A DNA stretch of 10,027 bases from an uncultured Bacilli bacterium. Its GTDB lineage: Bacteria > Bacillota_I > Bacilli_A > RF39 > UBA660. A program made the translations under genes and the position numbers. Positions within the stretch are counted from its first letter, which is position 1, and every line of letters starts with the position of its first letter. The stretch lies in assembly GCA_934096105.1 (NCBI GenBank), contig CAKOLH010000031.1, positions 1-10,027 of the forward strand. Reading direction: 5' to 3'. Positions 1-6,770 of the stretch are shown here, piece by piece. The notes beneath the pieces are model-generated. The model was not told the DNA's origin. It worked only from the letters and a program-made list of their open reading frames with translations, and ran no database searches.

Positions 1-12
1 ATTGTATATTAT

Positions 13-66
13 TAGTTCAGAGCCTATAGTCTCTTCACTATCATTAAAGCCTAAGGTCTTTAATGA
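13..66. repeat. Tandem hairpin pair, copy 1 (conserved loops)
   Basis: Two adjacent inverted repeats. The first has arms 19-22 and 31-34, with further pairing of 13-16 to 37-40 across two mismatches, around the loop CCTATAGT. The second has a perfect 9-bp stem, 41-49 with 58-66, around the loop CCTAAGGT. Both loops follow G and precede C, giving GCC-NNNN-GTC on the plus strand (GAC-NNNN-GGC on the minus strand). The two GCC triplets lie 27 bases apart. The same arrangement recurs at 6771-6826. No T-run follows either hairpin on either strand, so this copy does not look like a standard intrinsic terminator. It lies between the terminator of the DUF308 gene and whatever gene lies beyond the left edge. 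Confidence 0.6.
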
Positions 67-100
67 AAAAATTGAAGTTTATGTTCTTAGGGTTTAAGTT

Positions 101-114
101 TATCAGTACTGATA
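101..114. repeat. 14-bp perfect palindrome
   Basis: TATCAGTACTGATA is a perfect palindrome between the DUF308 terminator and the hairpin pair. It shares the hexamer CAGTAC with the 3' arm of the terminator (126-131). It could be an operator half-site pair for the gene beyond the left edge, or a chance AT-rich dyad. No T-run follows it. Confidence 0.4.
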
Positions 115-116
115 TT

Positions 117-145
117 AAATAAAAACAGTACCGAAGTACTATTTT
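117..145 (-). terminator. Intrinsic terminator with UUCG tetraloop after DUF308 gene
   Basis: On the minus strand, arms 145-136 and 131-122 form a 10-bp stem with one G-U pair around the loop TTCG (135-132), closed by C-G, which is the classic extra-stable UUCG tetraloop. The 3' arm runs into TTTTTATTT. The 5' arm includes the last lysine codon and the TAG stop (139-141), so the terminator overlaps the end of the gene. Confidence 0.85.
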
Positions 146-702
146 AATAATTGTTCAAAATATTTAGATATTTCTTTTACCCTATGTTTTAATATGAAAG
201 CATCTACTATATCAAATACAGCATATACTAAAATGATAATTCCAATCATCGTAGTAATCATAATCGCAGATATACTAGGATTAATAATTAGAACAATACC
301 ACATATTATAGTAAGTACTGAAGTAATAACGGATAAAACAAAATAATTATCTACATCTTTAATAATAAATGCCATTCTAGTTTTAAAAATACCATTTATA
401 ATAAAGAATATACCTAAAGCTATAGGAATTAAATTTTTAAATATTTCAGGATTTAAAAATATAACTATACCAAGTATTATAGAAATAACACTACTAGCCA
501 TCTTCATAAAGAAGAATATTGGATGAATAGCAAAACTATCTATAAAGTTGTAAGTACCATATACTAATAGAAATGCTGCTAGTAGATATGCTATAGTATC
601 AAGTGATGAATTGGGTGATATTATAAGAATAACTCCTAGTATAGCAAAAAGTACAGACATAACTATAGATAAATTAAGATATTTATTAATTTCTTTACTC
701 AT
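139..702 (-). CDS. HdeD-like DUF308 membrane protein
   Basis: 187 residues, almost wholly hydrophobic, with about six membrane segments (near residues 10-28, 34-56, 66-83, 89-107, 119-140 and 144-170). Three internal repeats of a two-helix unit are visible, each with a hydrophobic run ending in an NP or SP turn (SP 29-30, NP 84-85, NP 141-142) and followed by a helix ending in a Y/F-D/K-rich turn. This threefold pattern and the length match the HdeD/DUF308 family. In enterobacteria HdeD is linked to acid resistance, but in low-GC Gram-positives the role is undefined, so no substrate is assigned. The ATG start at 700-702 is supported by AAAGGAG at 710-716, 7 bases away. It is likely transcribed alone from the promoter at 725-753 and ends at the UUCG terminator. 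Confidence 0.8.
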   Translation of the reverse strand: MSKEINKYLNLSIVMSVLFAILGVILIISPNSSLDTIAYLLAAFLLVYGTYNFIDSFAIHPIFFFMKMASSVISIILGIVIFLNPEIFKNLIPIALGIFFIINGIFKTRMAFIIKDVDNYFVLSVITSVLTIICGIVLIINPSISAIMITTMIGIIILVYAVFDIVDAFILKHRVKEISKYFEQLLK

Positions 703-724
703 TATAAAACTCCTTTCTATAATT

Positions 725-753
725 ATTATAACTCAAAATAGTAAAAATATTAA
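725..753 (-). promoter_or_regulatory. Candidate sigma-A promoter for DUF308 gene
   Basis: On the minus strand, TTAATA (753-748) and a perfect TATAAT (730-725) are separated by 17 bases. The -35 matches TTGACA at four of six positions. Transcription would begin near 718, just ahead of the ribosome binding site at 710-716, giving a very short leader. Confidence 0.5.
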
Positions 754-759
754 GAACAA

Positions 760-783
760 AATTAATTAAATAGTCCATTAATT
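760..783 (-). terminator. Weak candidate terminator after deacetylase gene
   Basis: AATTAAT (760-766) and ATTAATT (777-783) form a 7-bp, all-A/T stem with a 10-base loop that includes the TAA stop of the deacetylase gene. On the minus strand it is followed by TTGTTCTTA, a poor T-run. Such an AU-only stem would be weak, so some read-through into the DUF308 gene is plausible. Confidence 0.25.
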
Positions 784-2166
784 GTTAACGCCATGCCTAA
801 CAATAGGAGTATCACTAGTTATAGCTTTAAATGTATAACCATTATTTTTACCGTATTTAATAATATTTCTAAGTGCATCAACAGAGGCACTGTGACTTTC
901 CGAATCATGCATAAGTACTATATTAGTTTTGCTATGTGATAAGCCATTAATAACATTATTATATATTTTACTACTATTATATCCATCACCGCCAGCGTCA
1001 TTAGAGTCAACATTCCAATCAAAATAAGTATATCCTCTATTAATTACCTCATTAGTAAGTCTAGACATAATACCATTTGAATAATTTTTACTTATAGTGT
1101 TAGAAGATCCTCCAGGAAATCTAATTATCTTTGGATGAATACCAATAGAATTATAAACACTATTACTAACATTATTTAAATCAATAAAGTAATTATCAAT
1201 ACTAGAATATACATAACTATAATTATGCGTATATGTATGAAGAGCTATTGTATTACCACTATTATATGCTCTTTTAACATAATCACCACCATGAGTAACA
1301 AAAAATGTTGCTTTAATATTTTCACTATCAAGTATATCTAAAATTTTTCCTGTTAAATAACTTGGACCATCATCAAACGTTAGATATATAATACCATTGC
1401 CATAATAACTTGGTTTACTAATTACATGGATAGTTCTACTAACCTCAGCCTTGTTACCAGAAGTATCTATAGCTTCATACTTTATATTATATGTACCCAG
1501 TTTATTAGTATCTAGATTACTAGTAACAACTACAATATTAGTAATATCTCCATCACATTTGTCGTAGGAGGCATATCCTTCTTCGTTATAATTATCACCA
1601 ATAAATATATTTAAATCAGTACTACCTTTTAATTCTATTTTCGGAGCCTCATCATCTTCAAATATAATTTTTCTCTCTACTTGTGTTTCATTGCTACTAC
1701 TATCAATTACAGAATAAATAATACTATTGTCTATTTTTTTAATATTCACTCTTTCCGTAATATCTCCGTCGTAATTATCACTCGCGGTATATCCTTCTTC
1801 ATTATAGTCGGTATTTGGACAAACCTTAACTTCTGTATTACCATTTAAAGTAATAATAGGTTTTGTATTATCAATAACATTAATATCAAATGTTTTGTTT
1901 ACATTAAAAAATAAATATTTAACATTAATTACAATAGTGTAAGTACCAACATTACTAGAATTTATATTATTTTCTATAATAGAACTTTTATTAGTTAAAT
2001 TAGTAAACAAATTATATGCTTTGTAATCAATGCTGTAATCACTATTTAATTTGATACTTTTAGTATAAATATCAACAGTAGGAGACATAATGTTGTATAT
2101 TAACATGAATGATGTTATAATAATCAAAATTAAAAATAATTTTTTTAAATACTTCATATTTATCAT
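778..2166 (-). CDS. Membrane-anchored polysaccharide (peptidoglycan) deacetylase with Ig-like repeats
   Basis: 462 residues. Residues 9-27 form an uncleaved signal-anchor helix, so the rest faces outside. A poorly conserved stretch (about 30-97) and two DUF5011-type Ig-like repeats (about 100-168 and 173-247) follow, each carrying YNEEGY and DGDIT. The NodB catalytic domain (about 257-460) has all five motifs: TFDDGPS with D265/D266, HTYTH with metal ligands H310 and H314, RFPGG with R349, DWNVD with D383, and LMHD with H420. This fits a PgdA-like enzyme that removes acetyl groups from wall sugars, commonly a lysozyme-resistance function; the exact substrate is inferred. The Ig-like repeats probably act as a spacer. 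ATG codons at 2164-2166 and 2155-2157 are both possible starts; neither has a good ribosome binding site. Confidence 0.9.
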   Translation of the reverse strand: MINMKYLKKLFLILIIITSFMLIYNIMSPTVDIYTKSIKLNSDYSIDYKAYNLFTNLTNKSSIIENNINSSNVGTYTIVINVKYLFFNVNKTFDINVIDNTKPIITLNGNTEVKVCPNTDYNEEGYTASDNYDGDITERVNIKKIDNSIIYSVIDSSSNETQVERKIIFEDDEAPKIELKGSTDLNIFIGDNYNEEGYASYDKCDGDITNIVVVTSNLDTNKLGTYNIKYEAIDTSGNKAEVSRTIHVISKPSYYGNGIIYLTFDDGPSYLTGKILDILDSENIKATFFVTHGGDYVKRAYNSGNTIALHTYTHNYSYVYSSIDNYFIDLNNVSNSVYNSIGIHPKIIRFPGGSSNTISKNYSNGIMSRLTNEVINRGYTYFDWNVDSNDAGGDGYNSSKIYNNVINGLSHSKTNIVLMHDSESHSASVDALRNIIKYGKNNGYTFKAITSDTPIVRHGVNN

Positions 2167-2179
2167 TACTCTAAAAATA

Positions 2180-2185
2180 ATTATA
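2180..2185 (-). promoter_or_regulatory. Candidate -10 box upstream of deacetylase gene
   Basis: A perfect TATAAT on the minus strand lies 13 bases before the first ATG. No convincing -35 box sits 16-18 bases upstream (TAGTTT at 17). If used, it would give a leader of about 7 bases to the first ATG or 16 to the second. Confidence 0.3.
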
Positions 2186-2201
2186 CACCATAATGATAAA
2201 G

Positions 2202-2220
2202 AAAACTATTCTAAAATAGT
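2202..2220 (-). terminator. Weak candidate terminator after DUF421 gene
   Basis: On the minus strand, ACTATT (2220-2215) and AATAGT (2210-2205) form a 6-bp stem with loop TTAG, followed by TTTC. The stop codon TAG (2206-2208) lies in the 3' arm. The stem is short and the T-run is interrupted, so it is probably inefficient. Confidence 0.35.
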
Positions 2221-2916
2221 ATTTTTATTAGGTTTTACATTTTTTCTGTATACCATAACTTTACCATTATTATCACAAGTAGCAAGCAGTATATCTTCAT
2301 AATTTTTATAGCCTAATACTTTTAGTTCATGGTCTAGCCATTTCTTATCTTTTCCCATAGCCTTCATATTATTTTCCATATAATTAGAATCGATAATTAC
2401 ATTTGCAGGCATACCACAATTACTAAGTTTAGCATTAACATCATTCTTACTCGAAGGTTTATCTTTCTCTTTTAAAAGAAAACTAATACTTCCATTGATT
2501 TCCATAATTGCAGTATCTATTTCATCTAAATCAAAGTAGCCTTGTGTCCTAGCTTCTGCAAGAAAGTCATTAATATCAAGTTTAGATTTTTTTAACCCAG
2601 ACTCAATAATTTTACCATTTTCCATTAATATCGTTGGAACGCCAGAAATAAATCTTCTTAGGTTAATACTCTTCATTGTGGATTTAGCTATTATATAAGA
2701 AATAACCCCATATAATAATAATGAAGTAATACCTGCGATTAAATCTTTTTCTAAGTCTAGAGAAATATCCGCAGCTATAGAACCAATAGTAATACCAACA
2801 ATATAATCAAATAAATTTAACTGTGAAACTTGTTTTTTACCAATTAATTTAGTAATAAAAAATAAAATTATTAATATTAGTATAGTTCTTAAAGATATAC
2901 ATAAAATATTATTCAT
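2206..2916 (-). CDS. DUF421 / YetF-family membrane protein
   Basis: 236 residues. Three N-terminal membrane helices (about 8-24, 36-53 and 59-78) are followed by a soluble, probably cytoplasmic domain. Family hallmarks are GKKQVSQL at 26-33, the glycine-rich second helix (GITIGSIAAD, 41-50), and the stretch at 119-145 with QGY-DLDEI-AIMEINGS-S, typical of the alpha/beta domain of YetF, YkjA and YrbG of Bacillus. Length is normal for the family. Its biochemical role is not firmly established; it is often associated with sporulation or stress envelope functions in Bacillus, which I would not transfer here. The start ATG (2914-2916) has GAGGTG at 2925-2930, 8 bases away, but this site is buried in the hairpin at 2921-2951, so translation may be controlled. 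Confidence 0.85.
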   Translation of the reverse strand: MNNILCISLRTILILIILFFITKLIGKKQVSQLNLFDYIVGITIGSIAADISLDLEKDLIAGITSLLLYGVISYIIAKSTMKSINLRRFISGVPTILMENGKIIESGLKKSKLDINDFLAEARTQGYFDLDEIDTAIMEINGSISFLLKEKDKPSSKNDVNAKLSNCGMPANVIIDSNYMENNMKAMGKDKKWLDHELKVLGYKNYEDILLATCDNNGKVMVYRKNVKPNKNTILE

Positions 2917-2951
2917 AGAAAAAACACCTCATAATTATTATGAGATGTTTT
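2917..2951 (-). terminator. Hairpin with T-run that also covers the DUF421 ribosome binding site
   Basis: On the minus strand, arms 2951-2939 and 2933-2921 form a 13-bp stem with one G-U pair (2945/2927) and a small loop, followed by a T-run to 2919. This reads as the intrinsic terminator of the TM2 gene, whose stop is at 2966. The 3' arm also carries GAGGTG (2930-2925), the only good ribosome binding site for the ATG at 2916. Read-through RNA would therefore hide the DUF421 start. Confidence 0.7.
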
Positions 2952-2957
2952 AATTTA

Positions 2958-2963
2958 ATTATA
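2958..2963 (-). promoter_or_regulatory. Candidate -10 box for DUF421 gene
   Basis: A perfect TATAAT on the minus strand lies immediately after the TM2 stop codon. The best -35 at suitable spacing is poor (TGGTAA with 18 bases). If active, transcription would start near 2951, at the first base of the hairpin, giving an mRNA with a 5' stem over its own ribosome binding site. Confidence 0.3.
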
Positions 2964-2965
2964 CG

Positions 2966-3328
2966 TTAATCTCTTAATGGATTACCATTAGCATCAGTAT
3001 TGATACTACCAGATAGTATCATAATACCTTCGATTAGTCCCCATATACCAGCAGCAGCTACCATAAAAAAACCAACAACAAAAAATAGTAATATGTATCC
3101 AAAGATAGAAAGTAATAATTGGGCTACTGCTTTTCCAGTATAACCTAAATAAAAATTATGTACTCCCCATTGACCTAAGAATATACCAAGTAATCCAGCA
3201 GCCATTTTAGATTTAGCATTTGGATCAGTATTTTTAGTATCACTATTTTTAACTCTGACACCACACTTCAAACAAATTTCTTGTTCTTCATTTAATTCAG
3301 CACCACAATTAGAACAAAACTTAGCCAT
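2966..3328 (-). CDS. Zinc-ribbon TM2-domain membrane protein
   Basis: 120 residues. The N-terminus is a zinc ribbon with two Cys pairs, C5-x2-C8 and C19-x2-C22, inside the usual FCSNCGAEL and CLKCG contexts. After a short polar linker (about 27-38) comes a TM2 domain with two membrane helices (about 42-59 and 66-98) joined by the hallmark turn HNFYLGYTGKA; the second region is very glycine- and alanine-rich near IWGLIEGIMIL. The family is widespread in Bacillota and of unknown molecular role; some members are thought to sense or organise membrane processes. The start ATG at 3326-3328 has AAAGGAG at 3338-3344, 9 bases away. The gene has its own candidate promoter inside the end of valS and a strong hairpin with T-run after its stop, suggesting a monocistronic mRNA. 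Confidence 0.87.
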   Translation of the reverse strand: MAKFCSNCGAELNEEQEICLKCGVRVKNSDTKNTDPNAKSKMAAGLLGIFLGQWGVHNFYLGYTGKAVAQLLLSIFGYILLFFVVGFFMVAAAGIWGLIEGIMILSGSINTDANGNPLRD

Positions 3329-3357
3329 AAATATTCACTCCTTTCACAACTAAAGTA

Positions 3358-3386
3358 ATTTTATCATATAAAAATTATTTTGTAAA
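3358..3386 (-). promoter_or_regulatory. Candidate sigma-A promoter for TM2 gene
   Basis: On the minus strand, TTTACA (3386-3381) and TAAAAT (3363-3358) are separated by exactly 17 bases. Each box matches consensus at five of six positions. The -35 lies in the last codons of valS. I see no convincing terminator between valS and this gene, so valS read-through could also contribute. Confidence 0.6.
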
Positions 3387-5915
3387 TTTATTAAGTAAAC
3401 TATTAAGTAGCTCTTTTTCTTTTTTTAAGTCTTCTTTTTCTTTTTCTACTATACTTGAAGGAGCCTTATTTACATAATTTTCATTACTAAGTAATTTTTC
3501 TCTTCTTTCAATAGATTTCTCTAGAGATTCTTTTTCTTTTAATAATTTTTCCTCTTGTTCCTTAACATTTTTACTGTTATCAAAGAAAATATCTATCTCT
3601 AATCCATTATATTCTACTTTATCAGTATAATTATCACTATTATCAGTTATCTTATCATTAAGTTTTAACATATTAATAATAATTTGTTTATCCACATCAT
3701 TATTACATTTAATATATACTTTGTAATCACTACCTATACCAAGTTCAGCCTTTTTATTTCTAAACATAGTAATAAATTCAAGCACTGTATCAATATCAGT
3801 AGTAAACACCATATTTTTATCATATTCAGGGTAACTACTCATCATAATAGATTCAGTCTCTTTAATAGGTAACATTGAATATATTTCTTCAGTAACATAA
3901 GGCATAAATGGATGAAGCATTTTTACTATATCAGTAAGTACTCTAAGTAATACACTTTTTGTTGTGTTATCATCATAGAACTTAGATAATTCAATATACT
4001 TGTCACAGAAGTAACTCCATGCAAATTCGTATATAGCGGATCCAGCTAAATTAAAGTCATATTTATCCATATACTTTGTAACATCTTTAATAGTACTATT
4101 AAGTTTATCAAGTATCCATTTATCTTCTACCTTTAAATCATCTAAAGTATAATCTTCTTCTTTAAATCCATCTAACTTCATTAATACAAATCTTGATGCA
4201 TTCCATACCTTGTTAATGAAGTTCCAAGTAGATTTAACTTTTTCCTCATCATATCTTAAATCCATTCCTGAAGCAGTACTAGTAGTTAAGAAAAATCTAA
4301 GTGAGTCAGCACCATATTCTTCAATAACATCCATAGGATCTATACCATTGCCAAGACTCTTACTCATCTTTCTACCTTGTTTATCTCTAATAAGGCCATG
4401 TATTAAACAGTCTTTAAATGGTCTCTTATGAAGAAATTCAAGTCCCTGGAAGGTCATTCTATTTACCCAGAATGGAATAATATCATATCCAGTAACTAGT
4501 ACACTATTAGGATAATATCTCTTTAACAAGTCTGTATCATTAGGCCATCCAAGTGTACTAAAAGGCCATAATGCTGAAGAGAACCAAGTATCAAGTACAT
4601 CAGGATCTTGTACCCAACCTTCTCCTTCGGGAGCATCCATGCCAACATATACTTCATCATCTTTATACCAAGCAGGAATTCTGTGTCCCCACCAAAGTTG
4701 TCTAGAAATACACCAGTCATAAGTTATTTCCATCCAGTGATTCATAATCTTTTCATATCTTTCAGGCACAAAGTTAACTTTAGTATCTTTATTTTTTTGA
4801 TTAGCAAGTACTGCATCTGCAAGTGGTCTCATCTTAATAAACCATTGTTTGGATAAGTAAGGCTCTACCATAACATCAGTTCTTTCTGAAAAACCAACAT
4901 TATGATTAATTGGCTCTATACTAATAAGTAGGCCAGTCTCTTCTAAATCTTTAACAAGTTTTTCCCTGCAGGCAAATCTATCCATACCAGCATATATTCC
5001 TGCATTTTCGTTCATCGTAGCATCTTTATTCATAACTACAATTCTCTCTAGATTGTGTCTATTACCAACTTCAAAGTCATTAGGATCATGAGCAGGAGTA
5101 ATTTTAACTACACCTGTACCAAATTCCATATCAGCATGATAGTCTCCTATTACAGGAATTTTCTTATTAACTATAGGAAGTATAACCTTTTTACCTATAT
5201 ATTTTTTGTATCTTTCGTCTTCTGGATTAACAGCAACAGCAGTATCCCCAAATAAAGTTTCTGGTCTAGTCGTAGCTACTTCCAAATATTCATCACTATC
5301 TTCTAGATAATATTTAATATGATAAAAGGCACCTTCTACATCTTTATAAATAACTTCTTCCGTACTTAAAGCAGTCATAGCCATAGGATCCCAGTTAATA
5401 ATTCTCTCTCCTCTATAAATTAAACCTTTATTATATAGAGTAACAAATACTTCTCTAACAGCCTTAGACAAACCATCATCTAAAGTAAATCTTTCCTTAG
5501 TATAATCTAGAGCAAGACCAAGTTTAGCCCACTGACTATGAATATTTTCAGCATATTCATCTTTCCAAGCCCAAGCAACTTTAAGCCATTCTTCTCTATC
5601 CATTTCTCTAGGATTAATTCCTTCACTTCTAAGTTTCTTATCAATTTTAGCTTGAGTAGCAATACCAGCATGGTCCATACCAGGAACCCACATAGCATCA
5701 AAACCCTTCATTTTCTTATATCTAATTAGAATATCTTGAATAGAAGTATCCCAAGCATGTCCCAAATGCAATTTACCAGTTACATTAGGAGGTGGAATTA
5801 CTATACAGAATGGTTCTTTACTTAAATCTTTACCACCAGTAAAATAACCATTATTTTTCCACATTTCATATTTATTTTTTTCTACCATTAAATGGTCATA
5901 TTTTTTATCAAGCAT
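3375..5915 (-). CDS. valS: Valyl-tRNA synthetase
   Basis: Class I aminoacyl-tRNA synthetase that charges tRNA-Val with valine in the cytoplasm. From the ATG at 5913-5915 it has 846 residues, near the normal size. In order: the HIGH signature as HLGH at about 50-53 after PPPNVTGK; the CP1 editing domain (about 190-350) with TTRPETLFGDTAVAV; the DWCISRQLWWGHRIPAW block (about 400-416); the KMSKS loop at 516-520; the anticodon-binding helical domain (about 600-710); and a C-terminal coiled-coil arm (about 785-846) rich in E and K. All hallmarks are intact. Earlier in-frame TTG (5925-5927) and GTG (5922-5924) codons sit too close to AAAGGA (5928-5933), so the ATG is preferred. It overlaps the stop of the upstream HD gene as ATGCTTGA, implying translational coupling. 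No T-box leader is visible. Confidence 0.97.
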   Translation of the reverse strand: MLDKKYDHLMVEKNKYEMWKNNGYFTGGKDLSKEPFCIVIPPPNVTGKLHLGHAWDTSIQDILIRYKKMKGFDAMWVPGMDHAGIATQAKIDKKLRSEGINPREMDREEWLKVAWAWKDEYAENIHSQWAKLGLALDYTKERFTLDDGLSKAVREVFVTLYNKGLIYRGERIINWDPMAMTALSTEEVIYKDVEGAFYHIKYYLEDSDEYLEVATTRPETLFGDTAVAVNPEDERYKKYIGKKVILPIVNKKIPVIGDYHADMEFGTGVVKITPAHDPNDFEVGNRHNLERIVVMNKDATMNENAGIYAGMDRFACREKLVKDLEETGLLISIEPINHNVGFSERTDVMVEPYLSKQWFIKMRPLADAVLANQKNKDTKVNFVPERYEKIMNHWMEITYDWCISRQLWWGHRIPAWYKDDEVYVGMDAPEGEGWVQDPDVLDTWFSSALWPFSTLGWPNDTDLLKRYYPNSVLVTGYDIIPFWVNRMTFQGLEFLHKRPFKDCLIHGLIRDKQGRKMSKSLGNGIDPMDVIEEYGADSLRFFLTTSTASGMDLRYDEEKVKSTWNFINKVWNASRFVLMKLDGFKEEDYTLDDLKVEDKWILDKLNSTIKDVTKYMDKYDFNLAGSAIYEFAWSYFCDKYIELSKFYDDNTTKSVLLRVLTDIVKMLHPFMPYVTEEIYSMLPIKETESIMMSSYPEYDKNMVFTTDIDTVLEFITMFRNKKAELGIGSDYKVYIKCNNDVDKQIIINMLKLNDKITDNSDNYTDKVEYNGLEIDIFFDNSKNVKEQEEKLLKEKESLEKSIERREKLLSNENYVNKAPSSIVEKEKEDLKKEKELLNSLLNKFTK

Positions 5916-6666
5916 TATAAACACCAATCCTTTTATCTATATAATTATTAAGTACTATAAATATTTTTTTATAAAAGTCTTCAATTTCTTTATTATCAAA
6001 AGTAAGACTATCAAATAGTTTAGCAACATAATTATTTTCTTTTAATAAGTAATAGGAATATTTGTAATTAAAAGCATACATTTTTGATAATACCATAAGA
6101 ACAGTATCTGAAGCATTATCAGTAACTCTAGGACTAATAGTTTTAAATTTAGTAAAATCTTCATATACCAAATTATTAGGATAACTACTAATTCTTGTGT
6201 CAACATAAGGATAATTAACAAATAATCTAAAAGAATCTAAGTTATGAGCATCTTTAATAATAGCACATACATGTCTAGTTTTTTCATCTATGTTATCAGG
6301 AAAACCATTTTTATCATAAGCAAATAATGCTATTTTAATGACATTATCATAAGTTTTATCTTTACTTATTTCTCTGATTAAGCCTTTATTAAATAGTATA
6401 TCAATAGCTTTATTACTAGAATCTTCATTGTCTTCATCTATATGATAATTAGGAGTACTAGAAAAATTACCTATTTCATGGAATAGACCAATAAGTTCAC
6501 AGACCGCTATCTCTTCTTCGGTAAATATACCAAGTTCAGTAGCTAAATCTTTAACTATTTCCATTACTTTTAATGAGTGAAAATATCTTGCTTTAATATT
6601 AATATTATTCATATCATACTTTCTAACATATTGTTCAAATATTTTCATTATTCTACTACTTTTCAT
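5908..6666 (-). CDS. HD-superfamily protein with HE variant motif, upstream of valS
   Basis: 252 residues, predicted soluble and largely helical. The layout resembles an HD metal-dependent phosphohydrolase: H30 in YFHSLKV, the paired site H63-E64 in LIGLFHEIGNF, and a late D139 in IIKDAHNLDSF, spaced as in H...HD...D proteins. The central HD doublet is HE, an unusual but possibly still metal-binding change. The substrate (nucleotide, second messenger or other phosphoester) cannot be read from sequence, and the C-terminal third (about 150-252) matches no family I recognise. The start ATG at 6664-6666 has GGGAGG at 6673-6678, 6 bases away. A strong promoter precedes it, and its TGA overlaps the valS ATG by 8 bases, so it is the first gene of a two-gene unit and expression of valS probably depends on it. 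Confidence 0.75.
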   Translation of the reverse strand: MKSSRIMKIFEQYVRKYDMNNINIKARYFHSLKVMEIVKDLATELGIFTEEEIAVCELIGLFHEIGNFSSTPNYHIDEDNEDSSNKAIDILFNKGLIREISKDKTYDNVIKIALFAYDKNGFPDNIDEKTRHVCAIIKDAHNLDSFRLFVNYPYVDTRISSYPNNLVYEDFTKFKTISPRVTDNASDTVLMVLSKMYAFNYKYSYYLLKENNYVAKLFDSLTFDNKEIEDFYKKIFIVLNNYIDKRIGVYNA

Positions 6667-6697
6667 AATATTCCTCCCACTTCATAAAGTTAATATA

Positions 6698-6726
6698 AGT
6701 ATATACTAAAATACTACATTTTTCAA
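6698..6726 (-). promoter_or_regulatory. Sigma-A-type promoter for HD gene and valS
   Basis: On the minus strand, TTGAAA (6726-6721) and TATACT (6703-6698) are separated by exactly 17 bases, five of six matches in each box. Transcription would begin about 25 bases before the HD gene start. The -10 lies within a 10-bp palindrome, AGTATATACT (6698-6707), that might be an operator. The short leader leaves no room for a T-box. Confidence 0.75.
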
Positions 6727-6770
6727 GTAAATTTATAGTATTTATTTCATCTCACACTTCGTTGTTCGCT

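Noticed and set aside
13..66. CRISPR-like or tRNA-like element
   Set aside because: Only two short units with different arms and no spacers; no tRNA cloverleaf, T-loop or anticodon arm can be drawn.
41..66. Intrinsic terminator
   Set aside because: The stem is perfect, but it is followed by A on the plus strand and by TAGTGAAG on the minus strand, so there is no T-run after it in either direction.
2090..2302. 70-codon plus-strand open frame
   Set aside because: Antisense to the start of the deacetylase gene and the end of the DUF421 gene, both well supported; no ribosome binding site and low-complexity I/K/F composition.
4608..4856. Plus-strand open frame of 82 codons inside valS, and similar ones at 3684-3872, 4210-4431, 5055-5255 and 5538-5729
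   Set aside because: All lie wholly inside the intact valS coding region with no start signals or recognisable protein features.
5922..5927. TTG or GTG as the valS start
   Set aside because: They sit 0 and 3 bases from AAAGGA, too close for initiation; the ATG at 5913-5915 is better placed, gives the usual N-terminus, and makes a typical stop/start overlap.
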